NCBI RefSeq assembly: GCF_020921035.1
Contig: NC_063151.1
Coordinates: 32,370,934-32,434,933 of the forward strand
Source: Rhodamnia argentea
Taxonomy: Eukaryota > Streptophyta > Magnoliopsida > Myrtales > Myrtaceae
DNA: 64,000 nucleotides
Direction: 5' to 3'
A model generated the notes under the pieces. The model saw only the letters and a program-made list of their open reading frames with translations, did not search any database and had not been told where the DNA came from. A program made the position numbers and the translations under genes. Shown here one piece after another: positions 51,175 through 61,980 of the stretch (position 1 is its first letter; the number at the start of each line of letters is the position of its first letter).

Positions 51175-51634
51175 GAATGTTGACAACTACTTGACATTTA
51201 CGATAGATGAATCCTATCCAACTATCGCTTTTGCCCATTGAGTGTATCCTCTGGTTCAAAGTATTGCAATGATTTTGAACTCATTGTGGAACTATGAACC
51301 ACCGAAGAGCCCAGCAGTGTCAGAAGTTAAGCATAGTACTTCATTTTGCCGTGAAATGCAGGTTCCAAAGGAATGGAAGCTGGATCCCGATTGGGATGGT
51401 GAGCCGAAACAACCCCAGCAATTAAGCCACCTCAAGAAGTTCCCTAGTAAATGGAGTTCAGCTGCTCCCTTACAGGATCCTGTAAATACAGTAAGAATTG
51501 TTGACCACTTTGTCATAAAGCGAGCAGAAAACCCGCATTTGGAACATGCGATGGGTCAGCAATTCGCCAAGCATTATCACTCAGATGGTCGTTGCAATAT
51601 GTCATCAAGGACGAGCAAAGAGAAGGCTTTATGA
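42873..51634 (+). CDS. Multi-pass membrane calcineurin-like metallophosphoesterase, function unknown
   Basis: A binuclear-metal phosphoesterase domain lies between membrane segments. Exons: 42873-43171, 43326-43551, 43650-43895, 43983-44080, 44562-44660, 44783-44870, 45480-45706, 46725-46909, 47101-47300, 48323-48655, 48740-48841, 49155-49452, 49772-49920, 50025-50309, 51362-51634. They join in frame to 1035 aa. The N-terminal third has about five hydrophobic segments (for example VIAVAVGCLFFISS and LFFTIYVSSILFLFVF). The catalytic motifs follow: DTGDGG (384-389), GDLAYP (425-430), GNHDWF (487-492), THEPNW (567-572) and GDLHYYMRH (604-612). More hydrophobic segments come after (VLTFSMFP, AGALLLLIAAITFV, and VFLYFWVF onward). 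The C-terminal tail is hydrophilic. It matches the conserved plant family usually labelled only as calcineurin-like metallophosphoesterase. Substrate and membrane are unknown. The frame stays open upstream to an ATG at 42558, adding 105 low-complexity residues. I prefer 42873, where conservation starts. Confidence 0.92.
45832..46145. mobile_element. Foldback-element fragment inside a metallophosphoesterase intron
   Basis: The right arm shows the subrepeats cacttcaggccttatttcaa, cactttaggcccttacttga and cacttcaggctcttatttga, in the same family as 25448-26180. The core has gatggccgg and ggccggccaccagcg. The left arm is missing or replaced by T-rich sequence. It lies in the intron 45707-46724. 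Confidence 0.55.
51139..51172. repeat. (CT)n microsatellite in the last intron of the metallophosphoesterase gene
   Basis: A pure CT run of about 16 units lies in the intron 50310-51361. Confidence 0.85.
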
Positions 51635-52394
51635 GGGGTCAATCGTAGACGTGTATTTGTCTCCTTGCTTAGCTGGATGTCGTGACCATTTTTCACCTAC
51701 AGATTTGTTTGAAGTCTCTGAATGCTGGCTGTGTTCTCCACATTTTTGGTCCACCTTTTATGAGCCAAGAATATGAGTGAGGCACTTAACTCGTTGGACC
51801 CAATGGAAACAAATTATCTACTTGTTCAAGTCAGTTGATGATGTTTCTGCCGCTTCGGTTCTGCATCTCGTCAGACTATGATCTGCTAATCAAGGGACCG
51901 AATGGACAACATACTGTTGATTTACCTTAAGGTGTTATTTCGCTCTCGGTAGGAGTGCAATTCAGTAAAATGGTAGATATATGAACCATCAAAATCGTGA
52001 TTCTGTCGCTAGAGAGGGGCTTGCTAAATGTTCACTTGGTATTTTACTTTCTGAATTTGTCAAAAGTTCAAAGGAATGATGCTTCTTTATCTCTTTGAGG
52101 AAAACGAAGCTGTGATGTACTTTGTTGGATAGAGGAATGATATGGTACATTGGATTCAGCTTAAACTCAAGTTTGCTTTTTCTTTGTTGGTTCTGCGAGT
52201 GAAAGAGGCAAAGTGAAAGCTATTGAATCTCATTGCCATAAGTGGAAAATACAGTAGGAGAGAGAGAGAGAAAGTTGTGGCTTTTCATTGCTCATGAAGT
52301 GGAGGCAAGTCAAGTCACTTCCTATCACAAACTCAAAAGGTCATACCTAGCTAAGCACATGGAGCGAGTCCCACGAAACAAACGGAAAAATTAT
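51635..52394. other. 3' flank of the metallophosphoesterase gene
   Basis: No gene is seen. The first few hundred bases are probably 3' UTR. A short (GA)n tract lies near 52257-52272. Confidence 0.4.
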
Positions 52395-52985
52395 TTAAAA
52401 AAAATCTTAAGTTTATAACTCAATTTAATAAAAAAGATCCTCAATTTGAGGTTCAATTTCGAATCTGTGACTTTTTTTTGTTTAAAAAAAAATTCCAAAT
52501 TTTAAGTCCAGTTTTAAATTTGTCCAATTTTTTTTTGTCTAACCAAAATCGCAAACTTTAGGTTCAGTCCCAAATCTATCCAAAATTTATTTTCTAAAAG
52601 GAAAATCGCCAATTTTTATTTTTCATATCCTAGAATGGTTTCATTTTGGGAAATATTATGTTAACCGGGGTGGATTTGCTATCCACGTGGAAATGTTACT
52701 TCGGTACGATGTGGATTTGTTATCCGGAAATGCCATGTCAAGTTGGGACCGAACCAAGAGGTAAATTTGAGAATAGATTGAAAATTTTTGATTTTTTAGA
52801 CAAAACAAAATCCGAGGCAGATTTGGCACTAGATCTAAAGTTTAGGATTTTTTCTTTAGACAAAAAAAGATTCGGGACAGATTTTGGACCGAATCTAAAG
52901 TTTAGGGTTCTTTTAGGAAAAAAAAAAGTTCGTGGCAGTTATAGAGTCGAACATAAATTTGAGGATTTTTTTAGGAAGTAACTCC
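52395..52985. mobile_element. Foldback element, related to 17459-18243
   Basis: The left arm has cctcaatttgaggttcaatt, gcaaactttaggttcagtcc and tttttttgtct. The right arm has the inverse (ggaccgaatctaaagtttag, gcactagatctaaagtttag, ttctttagacaaaaaaagat). The centre near 52640-52720 has a repeated gtggattt-gytatcc word. The right end lies against the next foldback element. Confidence 0.6.
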
Positions 52986-53575
52986 TAAATATATTGCATT
53001 TTTGCCAATTCAGTCATTAACCTTTAAATTTTATCAATTGAGTCATAAATATTGTCACGTTCTTCCAATTGAGTCTATCATGTCGAAAATCGCCGATATG
53101 GATGTCGGTCGTCTTACGTGGTATGATCGATGCCGACGTAGAATTTTTTTTAAAATATAAATATTTTTCTTTTCTTTCTCTCCTTTTTTTTCCCCCTTCC
53201 TCCTCCGGCTAGTTGCCCGGCCTTAGCCATTGGCCAGACGCGATGGTTGGCAAGGATTGGCGAAGCTCGCCCCGCTGGCCATTGCAAGGCTCGATCTCGC
53301 TTAGGACCGGTGAGGTCATGCTTCGTCGGCTCTTGCCACTAGCTAGCTACCGAGTCCCAACAATTGGCTCGAAGAAGAAGGAAAGAAAAAAAAATTAGAA
53401 AGACACTAAAATATGATTAAGAATTATCCATGTCAGTATCGACCATGCCATGTAGGACGATTAGCATCCATATCGGTGATTTTCGATCAAAATTGGCTGG
53501 ATTGACTCAATTGACAAAATGCGAAAATGATTATGACTCAATTGGCATAATATTCGATAAAAAAAAAAGAAACAA
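52986..53575. mobile_element. Foldback element with GC-rich core
   Basis: The left arm has caattgagtcataaatattg, tccaattgagtc and cgaaaatcgccgatatggat. The right arm has the inverse (atccatatcggtgattttcg, gactcaattgacaaaatgcg). The GC-rich core is at about 53200-53350. Same family as 54178-54720 and 61452-61980. Confidence 0.65.
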
Positions 53576-54177
53576 TTTAAAGGTTTAGGGAAGGAAACTG
53601 CTCCAGAAATCAATCCCCTCTCTCAACTTTGTTGACATGCTCATTTCTTAGATTCGTAAACTTTTAATGTATTTTCAGCATGTCAAAATTCTGCATAGTT
53701 TTAGGAAAGGAAACTCATGTGCCGACTGGTTAGCAAATTTAATCATTCTCTCAAGTGATGCGAATGACACCTTAGTTTTAATAAGTCATAGAGAGGTTTG
53801 ATTCCGTTATTGATGGAAGACTAGATTGAATCAAGTTTTATTAGGCGAGTTCTGGTGTAGCACTACCCATCAATATGCTAATTCCCCTAATTGAGGTGAA
53901 GCTGCGAATGCCTAACGTGGGAGATTATCCTCATGAAAATATTTGAACTGAATAACGTAGATGGATTCATCATACTGAGTGCCAACACTTTCTATGGAAT
54001 GCTATTTTAAAGAATTGTTGGGCACTGTTAACAGAATCCCCTTTATGCTCTTAAGGATGCTCTTCTATGTACTCCTTCAAGGGATTGCAATTTATTGAGG
54101 GTAAATTATGTCTACAACATCCAACATTCGCTTGCTCAAGCTGCAAAGAACATGTGTTGTTTCTGTAACAAAGGGTC
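53576..54177. other. Intergenic between two foldback elements
   Basis: No gene or repeat that I can define. Confidence 0.4.
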
Positions 54178-54720
54178 AAATTATCAAAAAAAGTCATAAA
54201 TCTATTGCAATTGTGTCAATTCAGTCCTAAACCTTTTGCATTTGAGCCAATTTAGTCAATCCAATTAATTTTGGCCGAAAATCGCTAACATTGCATTGTT
54301 TGTACTGACGTGGCAATTTTTAAAATTTTTTTTAAATATATATTTGATTATTTATTTATTTATTTTATTTCTTCCCTATCTTCTTCTTCCTCCAACTCGC
54401 CCCGACGACTTGCCGGTCTCAGGAGAAACTCGCCCCGACGACTTGCCGGTCTCACTTAGCCAGAGCCCTCTCCTCTAACCGACTGGCTGAAGGAAGAGGA
54501 AGATAGGAGAAAAAAGAGAAAGAAAATAGAATATAATAAATTTCTAAAAATCACTAAAATATTATAAAAAATTGCCACATCAGTGTCGACAGTGCCATAT
54601 CAGCGATTTCCGGCCAAAATTGATCGGATGAATTGAACCGGCACAACATGCAAAAAAATAACAATTAAGATTGAATTGGCATAATTGTGATAGATGTATG
54701 ACTTTTTCTTCGTAATTTTC
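54178..54720. mobile_element. Foldback element with GC-rich core
   Basis: The left end aaaaaaagtcataaatctat is the inverse of the right-end atagatgtatgactttttct. The arms carry ttcagtcctaaacctttt and tggccgaaaatcgc against gcgatttccggccaaaattg. In the core, actcgccccgacgacttgcc occurs twice in tandem (about 54396 and 54429). Confidence 0.7.
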
Positions 54721-55265
54721 CAAAACAAAATGTGTAGAAGGCTATGGTTTTTTTTTTTTTACAAGAATTTGCATTTCACGAGTCGCATGGACGCCAATCT
54801 CTCGTTCTTCCAACAAAAGAGAAAGAAGCACCGAAACTAAAATGGGAAAGGGACACACCCAGAGGAATAGTCCTGCCCACTTGCAAGGCGCTGCAGACAA
54901 AGTGCAGAGGAACAACGACAACTTTAAAAGGCTCAAAAGGCTTATCCTGTTATCTAATTCCTGTCTCTCCACATCGCCAGATGCGGACACATGACAAGTA
55001 ACAGGAGCGACGAAAGTTGAGACATTGACGTTAGAGGATGGCAATTCTTTCAGGCAATTCTTTCAGCTTCTACATTTTCATCTCTCTCTCTCTCTCTCTC
55101 TCTCACTCTATATATATATATAAACATTTGGCACCTCTTTGTTTCCATTGCTTTATGAGGGAGTCACTGCTTTCTTGGGCCACAGTTGGGTCCATCCCCC
55201 CGGAGAGATGCTTAAACTCGTCCTAGCAAATCAACCCCACGTTGGGAAGATTGGCTCAAGTGGTA

Positions 55266-56700
55266 CTCGGGTTTTGCCCCCTTCAGGATCAAATATTGGG
55301 AACTCAGACTGGTGGTGGGAGAGACGCAGGGGTATCGTAAGTGGTTAAGTGGCCTTGCTGTAACGATCCATTGAAATTCAGCCTTTGTCGGTTCGATTTG
55401 CAGGCTTAAGCATTTAGAACATTCGACAGTGGTCCCACAAAAATGTCACGTGGTATTAAAATAGGAGATCTTGAATTCATATCTTCCACGACCACGTAGC
55501 ACTTGTTGTCGCCTATAGATGTTCGTATATGTAAAATAACGTTAATCGACAAACCCGAATCCAAACGCAATGAGTAGTTTGAATGTAGAGGAATGATCCG
55601 AGCCCAACGAAATGACGTTGTGTCCTTAAGACAAATTTGTCCCCTCAATCGGTACCCAAGGTTCTTGGACAATTGCCTCTCATGATAGAACGGATCACTT
55701 TTCCTTCAAAGCGGTACTTTTTCGGAGGAAATCTTCGAACGCACTTCGTAGAATAATCGCACAAATGATGAATAGTGAAATGAGAATGACTAAAAATGCA
55801 GTTATTTCTAATGCGACGGTTAATGCTCTATTTATAGACAATGATGCGAAAAGTCATGAATAAAAGGTTGAGAACGTCGACGAAGAGTCACAAATCTGCA
55901 CGGTTGATGAAGGGTTACGAAACTTCATGAAGGGACACGAACCGAACAACTCTAATGAAGGGTTACGAACCTTCATGAAGGAACACGAACCGAACAGCTC
56001 TCTTTATTTGAACAAATAAACATGTTCGTTCAAATAAAAAAAAAATTATGAACATACCTGTTCGGACATGTCCATTCGAATTGTGTCCATTCGGTTTAAA
56101 AAGAATAGAATAAATAAAACTGATAGGTGTATAAAAAAAATAGGAACGCGCGGACCAGGGCCCCGCTCGGCCTGAACCGAACCGGCCGGCGGGCGGCGGC
56201 GTGCGCCCGTGTGGGCCGACCTAGTTTTGCGTAAGTCATCTCCCTTCCACAAAAGTGGGGTGCCCCTTGGGGCCCAAACCCATTTATGAAGTTCCAATAT
56301 TTAAACCCATCTTCCATCTACTCTTTTTCCCATGTGAGACTCTCCATTCTTCATTTCTTATTCAACTTCTTATGGAACTTTGAAACCAAAGTCCCAACAG
56401 CACTGCCCCCATCAGGATAAATGTTGGGAACCCTATTCCTTATTCTAGAGGAATCGTCTTTCCATATTGAGTAAAAATGCAAACCTATAGTTGGCAGTCG
56501 TCCCACATCTAACGGCTTAATATGTCCACGCTTAATACTAGACAAAATGACTCGACTAACGTGAGGGAAGTGATTGAATAATTAAAATATTAAATCACAT
56601 CATAATCTAACAGCTTAAGTTTTTAGCATAATTTGAAAAAACAAAACTTTTAGAACAGTTGGTAATGATCCTACAAAATCTGACACGGTGCATTTGTGCT
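55266..56700. mobile_element. LTR retroelement remnants, probably copia-type
   Basis: Around 55266 and again near 56402 there is a gcccccwtcaggat-aaatrttggg word. Each is followed by a cggcttaa or ggcttaagcatttagaac word and then a cagtggtcccacaaaa-like word. These are parts of a repeated retroelement boundary. The minus strand from 56399 begins TGTTGGGACTTTGG, a plausible LTR start. A 48-bp direct duplication (tgaagggttacgaa ... cgaaccgaacarctct) lies at 55908-56003. A GC-rich patch is at 56150-56220. No intact gag or pol frame is present. Confidence 0.35.
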
Positions 56701-56734
56701 TTCTATATTGCATTGCACTGCATCCATACAGGAG

Positions 56735-57035
56735 GAACTTGTTGAAAAAGTGCTAAACCTATTGTGCGGCGGCCAATTCGGTAGTAAACCTTTCAATCGT
56801 GCCAATTTAGTTCTAAATCTTTTGATAAGTTTTCAATTTAGTCCTAAACTTCTAAATTTTGCAAATTTAGTTCTGAACATTTTGCCGATTTGCTGATATA
56901 GTTCTAATCTTTTTGAATAAACCTTTGAATTGTGCTAATTTGATACTAAATATTTTGCCGATTTGTCGATTTAGTCGTAACCATTTTGAAGTTTTGCCAA
57001 ATCGTCAAAAGTTTGAGGACTGCGTTGATATAATC
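56735..57035. mobile_element. One arm of a foldback element
   Basis: It repeats gccaatttagttctaaatct, tttcaatttagtcctaaact, gcaaatttagttctgaacat and gctaatttgatactaaat at 35-60-bp spacing, like the left arms at 54178 and 61452. I see no inverse arm within 600 bp, so this is a truncated copy. Confidence 0.5.
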
Positions 57036-57533
57036 GAAAAGTTTAAAAGTAATCGATCCATGTACATTAGATTTAAGGCTTTTTTAAACAATTATCCATC
57101 CATACAACAGTGCAGCTTTTGCCTGTGGCCTTCTAAATCAACTGATGCGCAGTGGCTCATCATTGTGTCATGAGGGGAGTCATCAAAGTACTTGCCTTCC
57201 ACAGAATTTTGACTGCTCATAATGTTTGATGATGTTGACCAGGGGGCTTTATAGCTTTTCTCCTGCTCAGCATTTGACAATGTACATTGCACCATGAAAT
57301 GTTTCCGGACTCATTCCGATGCACTCGCGAAAGCTCTCCCTAATGACTTCGACTCGACCAGCCGAACCTCCGCCGGTAAACGTCACATGAAATACTTTCT
57401 CTCTAACTGAGCTTTAGTTTAAACCAGGGTGCTATGTGAGCACGAGGCAGGTGGATTCTGACGTTTGTGTCCAAAGCGACTGGTTCTTTGTTTCGGGTCG
57501 GTAAATTTCAATAAGTGTTAGTAATTGAAATGG
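57036..57533. other. Intergenic with weak coding-like traces
   Basis: On the minus strand about 57265-57395, a frame reads TFTGGGSAGRVEVIRESF and on to SPETFHGAMYIVKC before a stop. A different frame continues below it with protein-like composition. It could be a frameshifted gene fragment. No family recognised. Confidence 0.2.
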
Positions 57534-58388
57534 GAGTCGACAACCTTAGACTCGTAGCAAATGATAATTTTATGGGAGAAAAGTTGGGAGAGTCAGGCTA
57601 GCCAACGTCGCAAATTAAGGCTGGTGAGGAGCGACCGATGCACTGACCCCAACGAGACCACGGGCCAGAGAGTGCAAACCCCACCTTGCAGCCGAAAAAA
57701 AAGAAAAGAAAAAAGGCCAGAAAAATATCAATGATGACATTGCACTATACTCTATTTACATGTTTCATTAACTTCTTGAATATAACTTGCCCGAAAGTGA
57801 AATCTTTCTTAAAATCGATTTTAATCTGGTGAGGAGGCATCACTAGACGTGAAGCATAATGCAAAGTAGGGAGAGTCGACAACCTTAGACTCGTAGTAAA
57901 TGATAATTTTATGGGAGAAAAGTTGGGAGAGTCAAGCTGGCCAACATCGCAAATTAAGGCCGGTGAGGAGCGACCGATGCACCGACCCCAACAAGACCAC
58001 GGGCCGGAGAGTGCAAACCCTACCTCGCAGCCGAAAAAAAACCAAAAAAGAAAAAGGCCAGAAAAATATCAATCATTGAGCTTCAAAGCTGAGACAGGTG
58101 AAGCAAGAGGTCGATGGGGATCGTGGTGGTTGCTTCTACTTTACATCGCGCCGTTTTCTTTGGACGATGTAAATCAGTTGACGAAGCTTCACGTAACCCT
58201 TCAGTTTTCACGTGGGACACAGTGATTTTGGGCAAAGTACGCTTAGTCAATCCTCAATAATGACATTGCACTATACTCTGTTTACATATTTCGTTAACTT
58301 CTTGAATATAACCTGCCCGAAAGTGAAATCTTTCTCAAAATCGATTTTAATCTGGTGAGGAGGCATCACTAGACGTGAAGCATAATGC
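57534..58388. repeat. Large tandem duplication, the second copy with a 180-bp extra segment
   Basis: Unit 1 is 57534-57863 and unit 2 is 57873-58388. Shared blocks include gagtcgacaaccttagactc, gaaaagttgggagagtca, gaggagcgaccgatgcac and ggtgaggaggcatcactaga. Unit 2 carries an extra 58074-58253 flanked by TCAAT on both sides (58069-58073 and 58254-58258), as expected for an insertion with a 5-bp target duplication. Confidence 0.85.
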
Positions 58389-59099
58389 ATCGAATCATAC
58401 TCTAACCCCGGCGTAATTCCCTTGCAGCCGCACGCTAAAGGAGTAATTCATCGTCATCCACCCAACGCAATATAATAATCCAATCTTAATCTCATGTCGA
58501 AACATTACATCGCATCACCGGACTCGAAGTCGTCTTTTCACATGCCATCTTTTCTCAAGTTAGGATGCGTCTGAATCGGAGCTTGTCTTGCATTTTCGCT
58601 CGGTTGTAAGTTTTGCCGCGCACGCTTTACCGGCCGTAAACTTTGACAACGCACAGGTGGGGTCAATTTTTACATTTTGGTGAGAAAGTGCGTTTTTTAC
58701 TTTTCTTTAAGTCCAAACAATGGCAGCCTTCAAACTTTTTGGTAGGACTTTTTTTTAAATATATGTGTGAGGCGTTTGGTGGGTGCTTAACTGTGGACAG
58801 ATGGATAAAAAATGAAAACCACATGCCCACCATGTGAAAAAAAAAAAAAAAACCTTTTGTGTCCATTCGCTCTTCCATTAAAGTCAATCGGCAACAGGCA
58901 TGCAGCTCGGGTGACAAAGAGATTAGGTGACGAGGACGTTAGAATTATAGATACGGGGTTCGACTTCAGTGCTATGCAAAGAGGCAGAGCCAATGTCATA
59001 TAGAGAGAAGAGAGTTAGAGATAGGACAGATAAAAAAAAAAAATAGTCGGCAATATATTTTTATTTTGCCCATTTATATATTTATTTCATCGTCTTATT

Positions 59100-59100
<1 letters not shown>
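58389..59100. other. Intergenic, no gene seen
   Basis: Short open frames on both strands at 58643-59003 have no recognisable product, and several run through poly-A. Confidence 0.4.

Positions 59101-59139
<39 letters not shown>
59101..59139. repeat. Compound microsatellite (CA)10(TA)9
   Basis: A perfect CA run passes directly into a perfect TA run. Confidence 0.9.
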
Positions 59140-59499
59140 GCTTTTCTTTCTCTCTCTCTTCTTTCTTTTTAGAAGCTTTTTGTCCTTATTTTAATGTATA
59201 TTTGTGGAGATATTTTTTTTTTGGGGGGGGGTCGGAAGTACTTGTGGAGTTGGCTTTTGCTCTTTTGCTTGCTTTGAGATCACACCCATCTCAATCATTT
59301 TATTGCGCCGACAAATCTTGGTGCGAAGGCAATACGCAATTACAGTCGACTCCCAAAATTAGGGTTCTCCGTAAAAAAAAAAAAAAAAACAAGGAGGACA
59401 ACGCATCTCTCCAAATTTAGTGATTTCTGTTTGATTAAATTATCTATCACTTTTTTACTATGAAAATTATTTGGATTATTTACCTGGGTACATTTTTTT

Positions 59500-60060
59500 T
59501 TTAACATTATCATCTTTTCTATTAAGTTAACGACTTTTAATTTTGCCTTAGTGAGCAACCCCTTACATTTACCGACTCTTTCTAACAATTCCCAACCTAA
59601 ATTAGCGAGACTTGCCAATTTTATTTACCGCTTAGTATTTGGTTACCAATTCTTATTTGAGTTACTTACCAATGTTTATTTATTTTCTTTTTTTAATTTG
59701 CCAACATCTCTTATTCGTGTTTTTTTTTTCTTTTACAGACGTCTTAAGTTTACCGACCTTAACTAAAATGACTTATTAAGTTTTTTTCCAATTAAATGGT
59801 CGACTAAATATTGTTTATCAACTCTCATTTGAATTATTTACCCAATTTATTATTATTCCCTTGAATTACCGGCTTTTCTCATTCTCAACCAACTTCATTT
59901 ACTTTCCTCGATTACGCCCTAAAAATTTACCGACTTTTATACGAAATTACTATTCAATCTAAGTGATTGATTAACTTTTCTCCGAGTAAGTCATCAAGTA
60001 TTTCTTGGTTACCAACTCGGATTTAAGCAAGTTAGCAACGTCTATTTGTCATTTTTTAGT
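59500..60060. repeat. Degenerate repeat, period roughly 175-190 bp
   Basis: The block tagtatttggttaccaattc (59631) recurs as aaatattgtttatcaactct (about 59806) and agtatttcttggttaccaac (about 59995). Each is followed by a-tttga-t-a-ttacc-like words. Short ttaccgactttt words recur throughout. Divergence is high. Confidence 0.45.
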
Positions 60061-60109
60061 TTACAAAATCATTGAGCTGTAAATCCAAAATTACAAAGAT
60101 CATTTCCAG

Positions 60110-60283
60110 GGGCCCCCAGAGATTCCACCTAAGTCACAGGCTAGTTTAGATCAGCTTCTGCACTATGATCCACCTAAGCTGATTTCTATAAAACTATATG
60201 TTGACAGTCATGTTCTTTCGAAAAAGCATCGATCAAGATCCCTTCAGTTTTTAAGAAAGCTGGGTCGGGAATCAATGCTATAA
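60110..60283 (+). pseudogene. Orphan exon-like fragment, family unknown
   Basis: After an acceptor-like catttccag, an open frame reads GPPEIPPKSQASLDQLLHYD then PPKLISIKLYVDSHVLSKKH and ends LRKLGRESML at a TAA. The composition looks like real protein and unlike the surrounding AT-rich repeats. No start codon, no matching donor and no neighbouring exon are seen. It may be a gene piece captured by a transposon. Confidence 0.35.
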
Positions 60284-60419
60284 AGAAGGCTAACTACCTG
60301 GTACGATGTTCTTTTGATCGTGAATTATAAATCGATAGCCTACCAGCATGCACTCACCACTATGAATTATAATGACTTTCAGACCTCTTTAATTCTACAT
60401 GCGACGTGACTCAACACGG

Positions 60420-61182
60420 TTTTTTTTTCCTCCTTCATTTATAGGCAATGATTCCTCTGTTTTCTATTTTTTTTTTATCAATTCAATGGAAATCACTAAC
60501 ATGGACATCGGTCGTTGTACGTGATGCGGCCGGCACCGACGTGTGTAACTTTTGATGAAATTTTAGTATCCTAATTTTTGGCCTAATTCTTCTCCCGATG
60601 ATTGATTCAACCTCTGGACCATGATTGGGAATTTTTTTATCGTCTTTCTTCGAGTTCGGATTCAATTTGATCTTCTTTCTTGTTTGAGACCGATTTCTCG
60701 GAGTCGAAAGAAGATCTCTCATCTGATGACCCCCACTCGCAGCCAATGCAGAAGGATGCCGCCGAAAAGAATTGAAGGCTTAATACCCAAACAAAGATAG
60801 CAAACTTCTGCTGCTATTCTTACTTTCTCAATCAAATATCGAATTGTGGACATTTGCCGGAAAGAAGCTACTCAACTAATTCAAAAATTATTCTTATCCT
60901 TTGGTTAGGCAAGTTACAGCGTTCCCTACCATAGAATTCGGCCATCGAGTACGGGGCTTTCCTAGCCACTATGGTTTTCTTTATTTCTTTCTCTTTCTTT
61001 TTTCCTTCCCTTCTTCCTCTAGCCAATCACCGGACCTCGGCGACCAACCAGAGGTGAGGCTCGAGAGATGAGGCGGTATTTTTCTTGAGTGTGATGTCAT
61101 CCTCACCTTATGCCTCGGGCAACACACATGCTACAATGGCCTGGCCATTGGTCACTCTTGATTCTTCCTCTACCATCTCTGC
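60420..61182. mobile_element. Rearranged foldback-element fragments
   Basis: The stretch ggaaatcactaacatggaca with cggtcgttgtacgtgatgcg (60486-60526) matches the arm/core junction of the elements at 52986 and 54178. The part at 60985-61080 (ttccttcccttcttcctcta, gccaatcaccggacctcggc) matches their core. The middle is unrelated, so the copy is broken up. Confidence 0.4.
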
Positions 61183-61186
61183 AAAA

Positions 61187-61256
<70 letters not shown>
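61183..61256. repeat. Poly-A followed by (AC)27 microsatellite
   Basis: About 20 A are followed by a perfect AC run to 61256. Open frames across it (Thr-His on one strand, Cys-Val on the other) are artefacts of the repeat. Confidence 0.95.
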
Positions 61257-61258
<2 letters not shown>

Positions 61259-61451
61259 GGAGGAGGCTGAAAAGGAGGAGGGTTCTTCGCCGTCGGCCTC
61301 ACTAGTGGTTGGGCTGGTGTTGAGCTTTGCCGGTGGCAAGGCAAGGTTAACCTCGTCGGCCCTCGCCTTAGGCCCATCGCCGAGGTCCAATGATCACCTG
61401 GAGGAAGAAGGAAGGAAACAAAAAAAAAAAAAATAGGAAAAAGAAAACAAT

Positions 61452-61980
61452 GATTTCTCTATTTTTTTTTTTCCATATGAGTTCTAAACTTTTGTATTTG
61501 TATAAATTTAATGAAAATATTTGACATGAATGTTGGCCACCCTACGAGGTACGATTGTCGAGAATCAATTACTTCTTTCGAGAGGGATCTTCGCCCTCGG
61601 CCTCGCCAATGGCTAGGCTGTTGTCGAGCCTTACCAGCGGCAAGGCAATATCAACCTCATCGGCCCTCACCTCTAACTAGTCACTAAGATTCGATGCTCT
61701 GCTAGAGGAAGAAGGAAGAGAAAAAAGAGACAAAAACAGAAAATAAATAAAATTTGAATAATTATTAAAATATTATTAAAAATTATCCATGTCAGCATCG
61801 TCCGCGCCATGTAAGATTCACGGCATCCACGTCAGCGATTTCCAATCAAAATTGATCGGATGGACCGAATCGATACAAATGCAAAAAGTTTAACACTCAA
61901 TTGGTTGAAAAAAAAAACACAAGTTTAGAATTGAATTGGTTTAATTGTAATAAGTTTAAGACTTTTTGTGTAATTCTCTC
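61452..61980. mobile_element. Foldback element with GC-rich core
   Basis: The right arm has catccacgtcagcgatttcc, caatcaaaattgatcggatg and gtaataagtttaagactttt. The left arm is shorter and diverged (agttctaaacttttgtattt). The core at 61585-61700 (cttcgccctcggcctcgcca, ggaagaaggaagag) repeats the core piece at 61285-61410, so core material is present twice. Confidence 0.6.

Noticed and set aside
58940..58990. tRNA-like GGGGTTCGACTTC
   Set aside because: No paired acceptor, D or anticodon arms can be drawn around it.
61085..61436. Frames encoding Thr-His or Cys-Val runs
   Set aside because: Pure translation of the AC microsatellite and its poly-A.
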